Assembly (NCBI GenBank): GCA_963682175.1
Contig: OY821771.1
Span: forward strand, 35,794,201 to 35,858,200
Direction of reading: 5' to 3'
Origin: Triglochin maritima
Taxonomy: Eukaryota > Streptophyta > Magnoliopsida > Alismatales > Juncaginaceae
DNA: 64,000 bases
The translations under genes and the position numbers were made by a program. Positions 47,971 to 58,452 of the stretch are shown here, piece by piece (the first letter of the stretch is position 1; each line of letters begins with the position of its first letter). The notes under the pieces were generated by a model. The model searched no databases and was not told where the DNA came from. It worked only from the letters and a program-made list of their open reading frames with translations.

Positions 47971-48737
47971 ATACAACGCTTTAAATATTATTTAATGGTG
48001 GATGTCCCCCTAATTTACAATGCTTTAAATATTATTAAAAGTAAATGGCAATTATTGTTTATATGAAAAGGTTGCATGGTGTCTGACAGTTATTTTATTT
48101 GGTACTCTTTTAGGAAGTCAGTAAAATTCATAGAAATTGGAAAAATTTGACATAACACGTTGGCCGTAGAAAATTTGACGTGGTATTAAGCTTACCACGC
48201 CGATTGTCGAAAAACCAACGTGATATGTTATTTTTTGATTTTTTGTGATTTTTTTAATAATAAGACATATCATATCGTTTTGTAGGTTAAAAATTGACAT
48301 GATATGTCATATTTTATTTTTTTGTAATTTTTTTAAATAATAGAATATACCACGTCCATTTGTACACGAGTCAAAAAAGCAAACGTATATCTTGCAACTG
48401 TGATGTTCAATAATTGATGTGATTGCTCTCTTCCACATGGATATGTACAGTAGGCCAACATTAATTAAAATGATAGTATAGTTTTGACATTGCAGAAAAT
48501 CAAACACATACGCAGTATGCTATACGTACTTGACCCTAAAACAAATTAAATTTTCGTAAAAAGGTAAACGAATATATTACTGGCTAGACACACATAGTCT
48601 TTACTATTTCTTATGAAAGCTTAATATATTCTCATGAAGAAAAATATACCATAGTAGTCATCTTTATATATATATATATATATAAATTAATTAAAAGATG
48701 AAAATCTCGGCACTTTTTCACGTACGGCAACTCAAAT
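47971..48737 (+). promoter_or_regulatory. Upstream region of the first 8CM gene
   Basis: The sequence is AT-rich. The part 48120-48400 contains degenerate CACTA-like MITE sequence that is also found in the second copy (56867-57252), so that insertion is older than the gene duplication. The part 48400-48737 matches 57250-57455 plus 57905-58060. A TA microsatellite lies at 48666-48684. Confidence 0.5.
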
Positions 48738-48831
48738 AGTCAAACATCCTATGTACAAGTACTCTAAATGCAACCTTTAGTGTACATTGCGTGGCCCATG
48801 CAATGTAGACTTGTACATAGGATGTTTGACT
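48738..48831. promoter_or_regulatory. Perfect 23 bp inverted repeat upstream of the TATA box
   Basis: Arms 48738-48760 and 48809-48831 are perfectly complementary (AGTCAAACATCCTATGTACA continuing to AGT). The 48 bp loop holds a second hairpin, ACATTGC and GCAATGT. It lies about 20 bp from the TATA box. It could be a small palindromic MITE or a hairpin with a regulatory role; in the second gene copy the two arms are pulled apart by transposon insertions. Confidence 0.7.
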
Positions 48832-48850
48832 CCATGCATTTCTTTCCCTC

Positions 48851-48857
48851 TATAAAT
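48851..48857 (+). promoter_or_regulatory. TATA box of the first 8CM gene
   Basis: TATAAAT lies 93 bp upstream of the ATG in a segment conserved in both gene copies (CTTTCCCTCTATAAATACC). Its position gives a leader of about 60 bp. Confidence 0.75.
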
Positions 48858-48943
48858 ACCACTATCCCATGCATCATCAAAGACACAATAGTCTACTCAC
48901 AAACCCAAATTAGTTCTTAACTACCAACATACACATAATTAAC

Positions 48944-49339
48944 ATGGGAAACCTTAGGGGAGTTGCCACCATAGTCCTCTTCCTCAACTTGAGCTCCATC
49001 CTCGCATCTCTTGCCCAATCACCGTCACCGTCACCATCACCGTCACCGCCATCGACCCCTCCCGTCCCAATGACGTGCCCGATCGATGCGCTGAGCCTTA
49101 CTGCCTGCGTCAGCCTTCTCGGTGGATTGGTGACTTTGCCCATTGGCCAGAACGCAGCTAGCGAGTGTTGTCCCTTGCTCGAGGGCGTTGCCGACCTCAA
49201 CGCAGCCGTGTGCCTTTGCACTGCAATAAAAAATGGTAGTGTTCTAGGCTTGGACCTCATGCTGCCCCTTGCCTTGAACCTTCTGATTAACGAATGTGGC
49301 AAGAGTACCCTGCCATTAGACTTCCAATGTCCGTCTTGA
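48944..49339 (+). CDS. Hybrid proline-rich / 8CM lipid-transfer-like protein, copy 1
   Basis: The 131-residue product is a small secreted protein of the hybrid proline-rich family (DC2.15/pEARLI1-like), in the lipid-transfer and seed-storage superfamily. Residues 1-25 form a signal peptide, followed by a Ser-Pro repeat and a short Pro-rich linker (26-42). The eight-cysteine domain is complete: C45, C55, C75-C76, C90-x-C92, C118 and C129, with the usual CC and CLC pairs. Such proteins sit in the cell wall or apoplast and may bind lipids or support wall integrity and defence; the exact role here is not known. It is intronless, as is common in the family. The ATG follows a TATA box and conserved leader. 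It is one of two tandem paralogs; the other (60544) lacks six residues of the Ser-Pro linker. Confidence 0.93.
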   Translation: MGNLRGVATIVLFLNLSSILASLAQSPSPSPSPSPPSTPPVPMTCPIDALSLTACVSLLGGLVTLPIGQNAASECCPLLEGVADLNAAVCLCTAIKNGSVLGLDLMLPLALNLLINECGKSTLPLDFQCPS

Positions 49340-49640
49340 TGAAAGTATGAACATCAAGTCGAGCAATGATAATTATGAAAGGGACAATAAGTTTATATAT
49401 ATCTACGTACGTACCTTACTCATAAAAATAAAGTTCTACCTACATGTATGTAGAGTAGATGTATACTCGTTACTATATGTTGTCTTTCATATTATGTGTG
49501 TGTGATGTCGTGTCCGGTCTATACAAGGAATAAAATAAGGTTTTACGTTATGGTTTGCATAAGAGTTTGGTTCTATTTTATCCGAAAAAGTGGTTCTATA
49601 TATAGAAATATATATAGAGTGATGCAGTGGGAGAGTGTGA
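49340..49640 (+). other. 3' flank of the first 8CM gene
   Basis: This flank is conserved in the second copy (60922-61175) through AAGTTCTACCTAC and GGTTTTACGTTATGGTTTGCATAAGAG. AATAAA-like signals occur at 49429 and 49528. Similarity ends near 49610, where other sequence has been inserted. Confidence 0.6.
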
Positions 49641-49695
49641 GGGAACCACCGTCACCGCACCCTCCTCCTCCGCAACCACCGTCACCTCCTTAAGT
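49640..49695 (+). pseudogene. Proline-rich coding-like fragment
   Basis: This short stretch encodes REPPSPHPPPPQPPSPP followed by a stop. It is not present at the corresponding place in the second copy and lies directly beside a CACTA terminus. It may be a captured fragment of an extensin-like or hybrid proline-rich gene, or chance Pro-rich sequence. Confidence 0.4.
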
Positions 49696-49826
49696 ATAGA
49701 CGTCAGCTTTTAAGAGACCGACGTCTATATATATACGACGTATACATAGACGTCGAGTCTAGAGAGTCATATATACGATGTATATATCATGTATATCCAA
49801 CAAATATTCCATTTTCTACAGTAGTG
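49696..49826. mobile_element. CACTA-type terminal fragment
   Basis: Read from 49826 leftward on the minus strand, it begins CACTACTGTAGAAAATGGAA, close to the end at 17907, and continues with ACGTC(G/T) repeats (ATAGACGTCAG, CCGACGTCTATA). The other end was not found. The second gene copy (63629 on) lacks it and shows the flank TTTCTACTT uninterrupted. Confidence 0.7.
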
Positions 49827-50080
49827 ATTTCTACTTTTTAAAATCTATTATTTTCAAATATCACGAAATACATCTGCGAGGCTCGATGATGACTATAATT
49901 CGTTTGAGAGTGTTTGGGGGTGGAAGAAAATTTCATGATTTTTTGATTTTTTTTGGTATCTTGGTTACATGGTTTTGTTTACAATATAGCTGAAATGCTG
50001 CAAATAGCCATTGAGGCCTGGCCGTTTCTTGGTTGATTTGAGACAAACTCATATGGAAAGAATATCTATGATGATTTTGA
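49827..50080 (+). repeat. Duplicon downstream block, copy 1
   Basis: It matches 63629-64000, for example AATCTATTATTTTCAAATAT, CACGAAATACATC and GAGACAAACTCATATGGAAA. This shows that the duplicated unit extends past the gene to at least this point. Copy 2 has an extra (GT)n/poly-G run and about 90 extra bases. Confidence 0.8.
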
Positions 50081-50369
50081 GATATAATGATTTTCTTTTC
50101 CTCAATACTCGCCCTCAAGTTGGACGTAATTAATACATTAATTGAGCCCAACTTGGCGAGAGTTTTTTGAAACATTTTCTTGTCACCTGTCTGCTAGCTA
50201 ATTGGTCTTGATGTACCGGTGACAAATTGGGTGACGATCTCTCCTGCTTGGAGCTTAAATTGTCAAAAGGGTGACCAATCCTCCACGCCATAGTCTATTT
50301 TCATTTACTTCAATCATGACAGAAAAAAATACTTTAGAATCATCAAGATAATATATACCATTTCTTAGT

Positions 50370-51060
50370 TTTCCTTAACCAATCTTCTTGTTTGTCATTC
50401 TGTCCTGAAATGAGACACTAAATGGTGAGAAAATAACATTACAGTTGAGCTCTTTAGTAATTTTTCCAACTGACAATAAATTTGACTTAAACGACGGTAT
50501 GTAGAATACATTACGTAAGGATATTTCAAAAAAAAAAAACGTTAGACCAAGTACTGGGAACAAATGGAGTAATAATCTCTCCTACTTCGTGCTTTTACCG
50601 GATAAAGTGGCCGTCAACTTCAATATGCTTTGTCCTTCTGTGAAATACATGATTGGAGGCGATGTGTCTAACTGCATTATTGTCACTGTACAATAGTACA
50701 TTGTCATGGAAGATGTGCATGAAATGTGCATATCATGAAGGAGTTGTTTGATCCATGTGAGTTCACTAGTCGTGGATGTCATGAATCTGTATCCAGCTTC
50801 GGCCCTGGAGTAGGCAACGTCATTTTGTTTTTTCCTTCGCCATGTAAGCAAATTTTCTCCCACAAAATGTACAGTAACCAGTTATGGATTTCAGGTCACT
50901 GCTACCGGCCCAATCTGCATCAGAATAGCTAATAATGGAATTAGAATTATTTCTTATCATCCAAATCCATTGACCTGGTGATCCTTTTAAATATTGTAGG
51001 ATCCGGTCAACAACATTTAGATCGTTGTCAACATAACTTAGATCCTCCTATAAGTCACAC
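50370..51060 (-). pseudogene. Copia pol fragments (minus strand)
   Basis: The segment 50563-50375 encodes the pre-integrase region (NVFYIPSFKSNLLSVGKITK). The segment 50863-50582 encodes an RNase H piece (GENLLTWRRKKQNDVAYSRAEA, later TSPPIMYF). The order on the minus strand is not the natural one (RNase H lies upstream of pre-integrase), so the copy has been rearranged or two fragments lie together. Stops and shifts are present. Confidence 0.65.
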
Positions 51061-51164
51061 CACAGAACTGAGAAACAAGGACTTTGATTTTACATTTTAT
51101 ATGATGTATTGAATTATATGTGGTAATATATTAAAATCAAATATGTCCAACCATGGGGGAGGCA

Positions 51165-53928
51165 GCTTACATAGGCACATGCTGTGTTGACAGATCTGAA
51201 GAAGTATTTACAGGAGTTGATGAACTTCTGGTTTATCCGACCGAGTGTTTCACCTTGGGGAGCACATGTGTTGTTTGTGAAGAAGAAGGACGAGTCGTTA
51301 CGGATGTGAATCGACTACAAGATGTTGAATAAGGTTATCGTCAGGAACCGGTACCCTTTGCTCAGGATTGAGGATCTGTTTGATCAGCTGCAGACGACGA
51401 GAGTGTTCTCGAAGATTGATCTGCCTTCCGGTTATCACCAGTTGAGGATCATAAAGTTAGAAGTCTAGAAGACAAGTTTCAGGACACGGTACGTGCACTA
51501 TAAGTTTTTGGTGATGTCGTTGGGACTGACGAATGCACCTGCAGCATTCATGGACCCGATGAATAGGACATTTCAACCGTTTCTCAACATATTCGTTATT
51601 GTATTCGTGGACGACATCTTGGTTTACTCGCCAGACTGAGAGCATCTGAGGATTGTGTTTGGCATCTTTAGAGATCAGCAGCTCTATGCTAAGTACATGA
51701 CGTGTGAGTTTTGGTTGGATCAGGTGACTTTTCTGGGGCACATTGTGTTGGCGGATGGGATATCAGTGGACCCGGAGAAGGTTGAAGTTGTGACTCAGTG
51801 GAGGACCCCGACAAGCGTGACAGAGCTCAGGATCTTCGTGGGACTCATTGGGTATTACATGCAAATTATTCAGGACTTCTCCAGACCTGTTCACCTCTGA
51901 CAGCGTTGACGCAGAAACACGTCAAGTTTGTTTGGTCCCAGAAGTGCGAGGACAGTTTTCTAGAGCTGAAGAGGCGACTGACGACAACACTTATTCTGAC
52001 ACTACCGAGTGGCAGTGACGGTTATGTGATATACATCGACGCATCCAGGATTGGCATGGGTTGTGTACTGATGTTGCAGCACGAGAAGGTGGTCGCATAT
52101 GCCTCGAGGCAGCTGAAGGTGCACGAGAAGAACTACCACACTCATGATTTGGAGTTAGCAGCGGTGGTTCACGTGTTGAAGACCTAGCGACATTCTCTTT
52201 ATGGAGAACAGTTTGAGGTCTTCACAGATCACCAGAGCAAAAAATACTTATTCTCGCAGAAGGAGCTGAATATGTGGCAGCATAGTTGGCTCGAGTTTAT
52301 TAAGGATTACGATTTCACCATCTCCTATCTTCCAAGGAAGGCGAATTCAGTTGCGGATGCCCTGAGCAGGAAGGTGGATGTGTTAGTTGCGAGCTTATGC
52401 ATTTAGGAGTGGAGGTTACTCGAGGCATTGTCTGAATGGAAGTCATTCATAGAGGGCAGTGATTGATGGGCTTCGGGTGGAGTCGCAGACCATCTCACGG
52501 GTGGCGTAAGCTCTGCATGATGATTATGAGTTAGCTAGTCTGTTGCATTTGGATGCTAGGGGTGGATCAGACTTCAGTGTCAGTGTTGATTGTGGTCTGA
52601 GGTTTAGGAATCAGATCTGGGTACCGTAGGTGGATGACCTGAGGAGTAACCAGGGAGGAGGCACACCGAGCGAGATATACCATTCACCCAAGGAGCATGA
52701 AGATGTATAAGGACCTGCAGCGGAAGTTCTGGTGGAAGGGCATGAAGAGAGATATTGTAGAGTTTGTGGACTGGTGCTTAATCTGTCAGCAATTGAAGAT
52801 TGAGCATCAACGACCAGCAGGACCAATGCAGTGTATTGAGTTGCCAGAGTGGAAGTGGGAGCACGTGACGATGGATTTCGTCACAGGTCTGCCGAAGACG
52901 AGGAGGTTCCACGACGCAACTTGGGTGATAGTCGATCGATTGACCAAGTCGGCACACTTCTTAGCTATCAGGACCACGTTGCCTCTAGAGGGTCTAGCTA
53001 AGTTGTAGGTGGAGGAGATAGTCAGGTTGCACGGTGTACCAATGAGCATCATCTCTGATCGAGATCCTAGATTAACATCAAGGTTTAGTACAACGTTTCA
53101 CACACAGACAGATGTGAGTAAGAGAGGATGATCCAGACCCTGGAGGATATGTTTAGAGCATGCACACCAGATTGGGCAGGACACTGGGATGAGCACTCGT
53201 CGTTGATAGAGTTCGTCTACAACAACAACTACCATTCTAGTATTAGCATGACACCGTACAAGGCGTTGTACAGGAGGCCATGTAGATCACTGGTATGTTG
53301 GAGTGATGTGGGCGAGAGGCAGTTAGTGGGGCTAGAGCTCGTGCATATGTGTGCTGAGAAGGTAGATGTGATCAGGAAGAGACTGGCCATGACAAAGAGC
53401 ATGCAGAAGAATTATGCTGACAGACGTAGACAAGTGTTGAACTTTGAGGTTGGCGACTATGTTTCTAAGGATCTCCCCTGCTCGGGGAGTAATGAGGTTT
53501 GGGAAGAAGGGAAGCTCAGTTCGAGGTATGTCGGGTCATTCGAGATCCTAGATCGAGTTCGAGAGGTTGCCTACCGGATTGTGTTACCACCACAGTTTTC
53601 AGGTCTTCACAACGTCTCCCACGTGTTGATGTTGCGGAAGTACATTGCAGATCCAACTCATGTGATTGAGATAGCAGTGCTAGAGATCCAGCAGGACTTG
53701 TCCCTTGAGGAGAGACCAGTCGAGATAGTTGTTCAGATGAATCACCAGCTCAGGAGGAGGACCATTCCGACGGTGAAGGTCCGGTGGCAGCATCACAGCG
53801 AGCGCGAGACCACTTGGGAGATCATGGAGGAAGTTTGGATGCAATACGGAGAGCTTTTCGGTGAGTTGCTTGTTCAGAACAAAATCCTTTTAAGGAGGGT
53901 GAATTGTTATGTCCCTAACCCTATTTAA
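51165..53928 (+). pseudogene. Ty3/gypsy pol (Tekay-like chromovirus)
   Basis: Reverse transcriptase starts near 51195 ([20 protein letters not shown]) and holds the catalytic FVDDILVYS at 51604-51630; stops interrupt it, for example at 51306, 51466 and 51638. RNase H follows ([15 protein letters not shown] from 52029; [11 protein letters not shown]). The integrase has a zinc-finger region (WWKGMKRDIVEFVDWCLICQ, 52730-52790), the core (HVTMDFVTGLP, then SDRDPRL) and a small deletion before FHTQTD. The C-terminal ORF 53128-53928 carries PYKALYRRPCRSLVCWSDVG and a chromodomain-like end (IPTVKVRWQHHSERETTWE). The gag and protease are missing on the left. The right end is followed by a polypurine tract and LTR. 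Confidence 0.88.
53893..53904 (+). other. Polypurine tract of the gypsy element
   Basis: AGGAGGGTGAAT lies directly before the LTR start and is the expected plus-strand primer site of an LTR retrotransposon. Confidence 0.65.
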
Positions 53929-55565
53929 GGTGCTAATGGAGGTTTAAGGGGTGGCTTTACATGGGGAAGAGGTGGTGCATAGTGGTGTGCATGGGAAAGG
54001 AGGAGGATTGGATGAGTTGGGCTATAGGGAGCTATTGTTGTGGGGAAGGTTGTTGTAAAGATGAGTTTTGGTTTTATAAACCAAATTCGTTTCTCTTTTC
54101 TTCTTCTTCCATTTTCCATTTCTCACCCAAACTTCTTCACTTTCTTTTCTTTTCCGGCAATGCAGAGGAGGAGGGGTTTGCTTCGGCATGAGGCGTGCGG
54201 AGGTGGACGTGCGCGAGGCTCGGGGACGTAAGGCAAGGGTTTCTCGAGCACAGTTTCGAGGTTACGGGCGACGTTGAGTTATCTCCGACGTGCTCCGTCG
54301 AACTTGAAGGTATGCCGGTTCAATTGTATGTTTTGTCGCTCACTCATGTTTGGGTGGAGTGGTGATCGGTCGTGGGAGGTCGGAGGCCTCCCCGGCGGGG
54401 AGAACTGCGTAAACTCCTTGTCTGGCGCGAGGTTGCTGTCGACCAACGGTTGACTAGTGTTTGATTTTGGTTGATCGGTTGCAGTGTTTTGCCCAACTTT
54501 ATCCAACATGTGTGTGTTGGTGGGTCGAAGGATTGCCTAGAAGTTTTCAGTCGGATGGGACCCCTGAGCCGTTCGACCGTTGCCTCAAGTTTCACTCGGA
54601 CAGAACGCTGACCATCCAAACGGTCGACCGTTCATGAACTTTGGTTCGACCGGAACTTAAGTGAATTTATGTATCTTGTATGTTGTTCGACTGATTGTTA
54701 TATCTTGTTCGACAGATAGATGACTTAGAGATGCTAGGTTACCCTGATAATTTTCGGTCGACCAGGACCCCTAAGTCGATCGACCGATTGGACTTGCTCT
54801 GTTTTGACCAGACTCTGGATTTTGACCACGTTCGGTCAACCGGTTTTAGACTTTTGTCCGACCTTTAGGAATTAGGTGATACGCAGAGAGTTCTACCGTT
54901 TCAGACTTTTGGTCGACCGAACCCAATGGGAACGGTCGACCGGAGTGCCTATTCCAGTCGACCGTTTGTGCGCAGATCCTGATTTCCAGTCCTTGTGTTG
55001 TGCGAACTCTGTTCACAGAAACCCATGTCCTCGCCGAGTGCGTGATCCAGGAGGTGACGGTGGATGCGTGATCGTGCCAACCCAGGGACCACCGAGTGGA
55101 AGAATGTGAGTATTTGGGACGAGCCACCTCTATTGTTAGACTGTGGTTTGTTATTTTGTTGTTTTGACTCTCTATAGAGTAGTAGACCTGAGGGATCGTG
55201 GATCCCAATGCATGTTGATGCTTGGCTCTTGGAGCATGATGACCCCGCAGACTACGGTTTGGACCCGTTCGATGGTGTGCTGGACGTATGTTGTACTACA
55301 ATGTTGTGTCGGCGATGCCGCAGTCGGTTATGTGGGTGTGGTGACAGCGGACACACACATTTTGGGGCCAAGATCCTCTTTGGACTATTCGAGGTCGTCT
55401 TGATTACTTGTATTCTTTTCGTTGTATTGTTGTTATCATGTATTTTTGACAAACCCTATTGTATTGGTGCACTGACTGGTTATTATTTGAGTAACATTCC
55501 CGCTTGACTTGAGATCTCTGTTATTGTTTGAAATTTCAAATTTTCCGCTGTTTCGGGATATTACA
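53905..55565 (+). repeat. 3' LTR of the gypsy element, 1661 bp
   Basis: The LTR starts TGTTATGTCCC and ends GGGATATTACA, an imperfect inverted pair. Its middle part (54430-54970) is rich in GGTCGACCG and related words that are also typical of the copia LTRs in this window. The 5' LTR is not in the window. Confidence 0.75.
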
Positions 55566-55765
55566 CTAGTTCACAATATGAGAGTTCCCAAACAAACTCA
55601 TCATCTATTTGATGGTTGGCATTGGTAACTATTCATAAAGCACTTGATCGGCTTTCGATATATTGAGTCTTAAACTCTTATAGTCATTTCTCATAAATAT
55701 GTGGATTCTCAATATATGTGCAATACATAAGAAGTTTAGGAATGAAACTTATGACTTAACGCATA
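55566..55765. other. Short unassigned spacer
   Basis: Between the gypsy LTR and the CACTA-type repeats no feature was identified. Confidence 0.4.
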
Positions 55766-55974
55766 TGGTGACCGACGTCTATACATATCGAACAACCTAT
55801 AGACGTCGGCCACGCTATACGTTCGACGTCTATACATTTAAATAAAAATAATAAAAAAGTACAACCTATAAACGTCGGTCACTCTATACATCCGACGTCT
55901 ATACACGGGTAAATAGTAAAAAAACATTGCAACGATCTGAAACCCTAGTGCCCCCAAGTGCTAATATTTTGACC

Positions 55975-56059
<85 letters not shown>

Positions 56060-56444
56060 AATTGCCTATTGTAGTATGGTGTGATACCCAACTCCTATTT
56101 AGAAATAAAGGAGTAGTGGAATACTTCAACTCTACCAACAAAAAAAATTCTCCAACGAAGGACTAAACTGAAGACATAGGACCATACACACATGTAATAG
56201 TTATATTGATGTAATTATTTTTAAAACAATCCAAATAATTAACATTATTCTTATACAAAATAAATCCAGATAAATTCTTTTACAAAATAAATCCAAAAAA
56301 ACAAACAAAAAATATTTTTCTTCTTTCAGGAGGTATAGACGTCGGTTATACTAAAAAGCCGACGTTTATACAAACGTATAAACGTCAAATGTTTTGATAT
56401 CCGACGTTTATTCGGTGACGTCTATTGTGCATTCTGCACTAGTG
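55766..56444. mobile_element. CACTA-type non-autonomous remnant
   Basis: Arrays of GACGTCGG/CCGACGTC occur at 55770-55905 and 56335-56425. The right end reads inward CACTAGTGCAGAATGC, matching the right end of the 5.95 kb CACTA element. A left terminus was not found. It contains a long TA microsatellite. Confidence 0.65.
55977..56057. repeat. (TA)n microsatellite, 81 bp
   Basis: An uninterrupted TA dinucleotide run. The alternating Ile-Tyr ORFs on both strands are artefacts of it. Confidence 0.95.
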
Positions 56445-56489
56445 ATGGTCAAGAATGATTGTACTACTCTAGCTTACGATCGATCTGAG

Positions 56490-56815
56490 AGAGAAGAAAA
56501 TGTATATTCAACCTATCTCATTTTCTTTCAGAAGTTTTGACAATGTAAATAAAATTTTCTTTTAATTCCTACGATATCAATCTCTTCTCGGTTTCCTAAA
56601 CCTTAAGCCCAACAAAAGTTATATGAAATAAGGCTAGTTCATACTTGGGTGTACGTACGTGTATGATCCAGAATTAACTATAATATTATATTCACAAATT
56701 CGAGTAGGATATATCTAGAAACATTTTTTCTTCTAACCCATGCTGCCCTCGAATTCAAGGCATCTATTTCGATAGTGACCCGCGGACAGGGGGTTTGAAA
56801 ATCTTCCATATTGAT
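56490..56815 (-). repeat. Duplicon block, inverted relative to copy 1
   Basis: It is the reverse complement of 47630-47970. It lies directly upstream of the rest of copy 2 of the duplicated segment, which keeps direct orientation, so this block alone has been flipped. Confidence 0.8.
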
Positions 56816-56866
56816 TCTCGATTACAAGCACGTGTCAATTTCGTAGCTCATTTGAAACTAATTTGT

Positions 56867-57252
56867 CACTACTAGAAATAAAGGTATTACGTCATCCTTA
56901 TTACGTTAAATTTTGAAAAACAACGTAATACAAACCTAACAACCTCGATTTTTGAGAAACATACGTGAATTTTTGACATACCCTGCTAGTTGTAGAAAAA
57001 TCGACACGATATTAGACTCGTTGCTTGTCAAAAAATTGACTGATATGTCATTTTCTTTTGATATTTTTGTGAAATTCTTTTTTAATAATATGACCACGTA
57101 GGTTTGTAGGTTAAAAATCGATATGATATCTCATTTTCTTTTGTTTTTATGTGATATTTTTAATAATAAAACATACCACGTCGGTTAATTAGTTATAAAC
57201 CTACCAGATAAGTCAGAAAACCGACTTAATACCCTATTTTGCACCAGTAATG
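56867..57252. mobile_element. CACTA-like MITE
   Basis: The left end is CACTACTAGAAATAAAGG and the right end, read inward, CATTACTGGTGCAAAATAGG. It holds repeated words such as ATGATATGTCATTTTCTTTT. Diverged sequence of the same kind is present at 48120-48400 in copy 1, so the insertion precedes the duplication. The 3 bp flanks do not match. Confidence 0.5.
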
Positions 57253-57455
57253 TTCAATAATTGATGTGATTTCCCACTTCCACGTGAATATGTCCAGTTA
57301 TAAGCCAACATTAATTAAAGTGATACGTAAAGTTGTGACCTTGCAGAAAATCCAGAAAATCTAACACATGCAGAATGCTATACGCACTTGACCTTAAAAC
57401 ATATTGAATTTTCATAAAAAAGTAAAAGAATATATTACTGGCAGACACTAGACAC

Positions 57456-57903
57456 ATGGGCGAATCCAAAAGGATTTGATGGGTAGGATAATAATCAGAC
57501 CCAACTTTACAACAACCAAACGAAATACTTAGAGATCTAAATTTTGACCAAATCAAACCACCAATCATCATGCAGAGATCCAAATGCTCATCATCAATAT
57601 TCTCAAAACAAAACACCTAAAGATTAAATTTTGACAGTACCAATCCACCAACTCAACCAACTTTTAACCACAAATCATTCCAAGATCAAATTTTGAAACC
57701 CCAAAAATCTCATTCCACCGCAAACCCAACACACCTAACTCCCCAAAACTCACACGATGCACCTCAAAATCATAATACGAAGCCACCATTCTATCCAATC
57801 TCCAAGATCAAAATTTTAAACTCCAAAACTTAATCCCACCTCAGATACGACAAAATTAAGTATGGTCTAAAAACTTTGGCCTTATACGTGGCTCCGTTAC
57901 TGA
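57456..57903. mobile_element. Putative 448 bp insertion in copy 2, hAT-like
   Basis: Copy 1 reads continuously across this point (ATTACTGGCTAGACACAC then AGTCTTTACTATTTC). The insert is bounded by CTAGACAC (57448-57455) and CTAGATAC (57904-57911). The 8 bp flanks with one mismatch suit a hAT element, although the terminal repeats are weak. Confidence 0.5.
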
Positions 57904-58079
57904 CTAGATACACAGTTTTTACTATTTCTTATGAAAGCTTAATATATTCCCATGAAGAAAAATGTACGTACCTTAGTAGTTATGTTTATATATACAATTA
58001 ATTAGAAGATGAAAATCTCGGTAGTACTTCACGTACGGCAACCCAAATAGTCAAACATCCAATGTAGAAGTACTATGAA

Positions 58080-58442
58080 GGAAAAAAATTCAAAATAATT
58101 TTTTTTAAATTGTCAAAATAAACCTCCATTAAAAATACTTTTCAAACTAGACCCGCTGCCACCACGTGGTGACACGTGGCGGCGGCGGGTTTTGTTTTTT
58201 TGTGCATAAAGAACTCGACATCACTAGTGCCGAGTTCATCTTTTGAGAACGCGGCATCACCAATGTCGAGTTCTCAAAAGATGAACTCGACATTGGTGAT
58301 GTCGAGTTCTATATGCACAAAAAAAATACCCGCCGCCGCTACGTGTCACCACGTGGTGGCAGCGGGTCTAGTTTGAAAATTACTTTTAATGGAGGTTTAT
58401 TTTGGCAATTTTTTTTTAAAAATTTTTTTTGAAAAATTTTCC
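58080..58442. mobile_element. MULE MITE of the PMD-MULE family, 363 bp
   Basis: Long terminal inverted repeats (about 110 bp) run from both ends and include AAACTAGACCCGCTGCCACC followed by ACGTGGTGACACGT. The centre holds GAACTCGACATCAC-type palindromes. It is flanked by TACTATGAA (58071-58079) and TACTCTGAA (58443-58451), a 9 bp duplication with one mismatch, as for MULEs. Its ends match those of elements A and B, so it is their deletion derivative. Confidence 0.88.
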
Positions 58443-58452
58443 TACTCTGAAT

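Noticed and set aside
48910..49302. Minus-strand ORF of 130 codons opposite the first 8CM gene (and its twin at 60510-60884)
   Set aside because: Exact antisense of a clearly coding, cysteine-patterned gene; similarity between the two antisense ORFs comes from the gene duplication.
55899..56166. ORFs with Ile-Tyr repeats on both strands
   Set aside because: Produced by the TA microsatellite.
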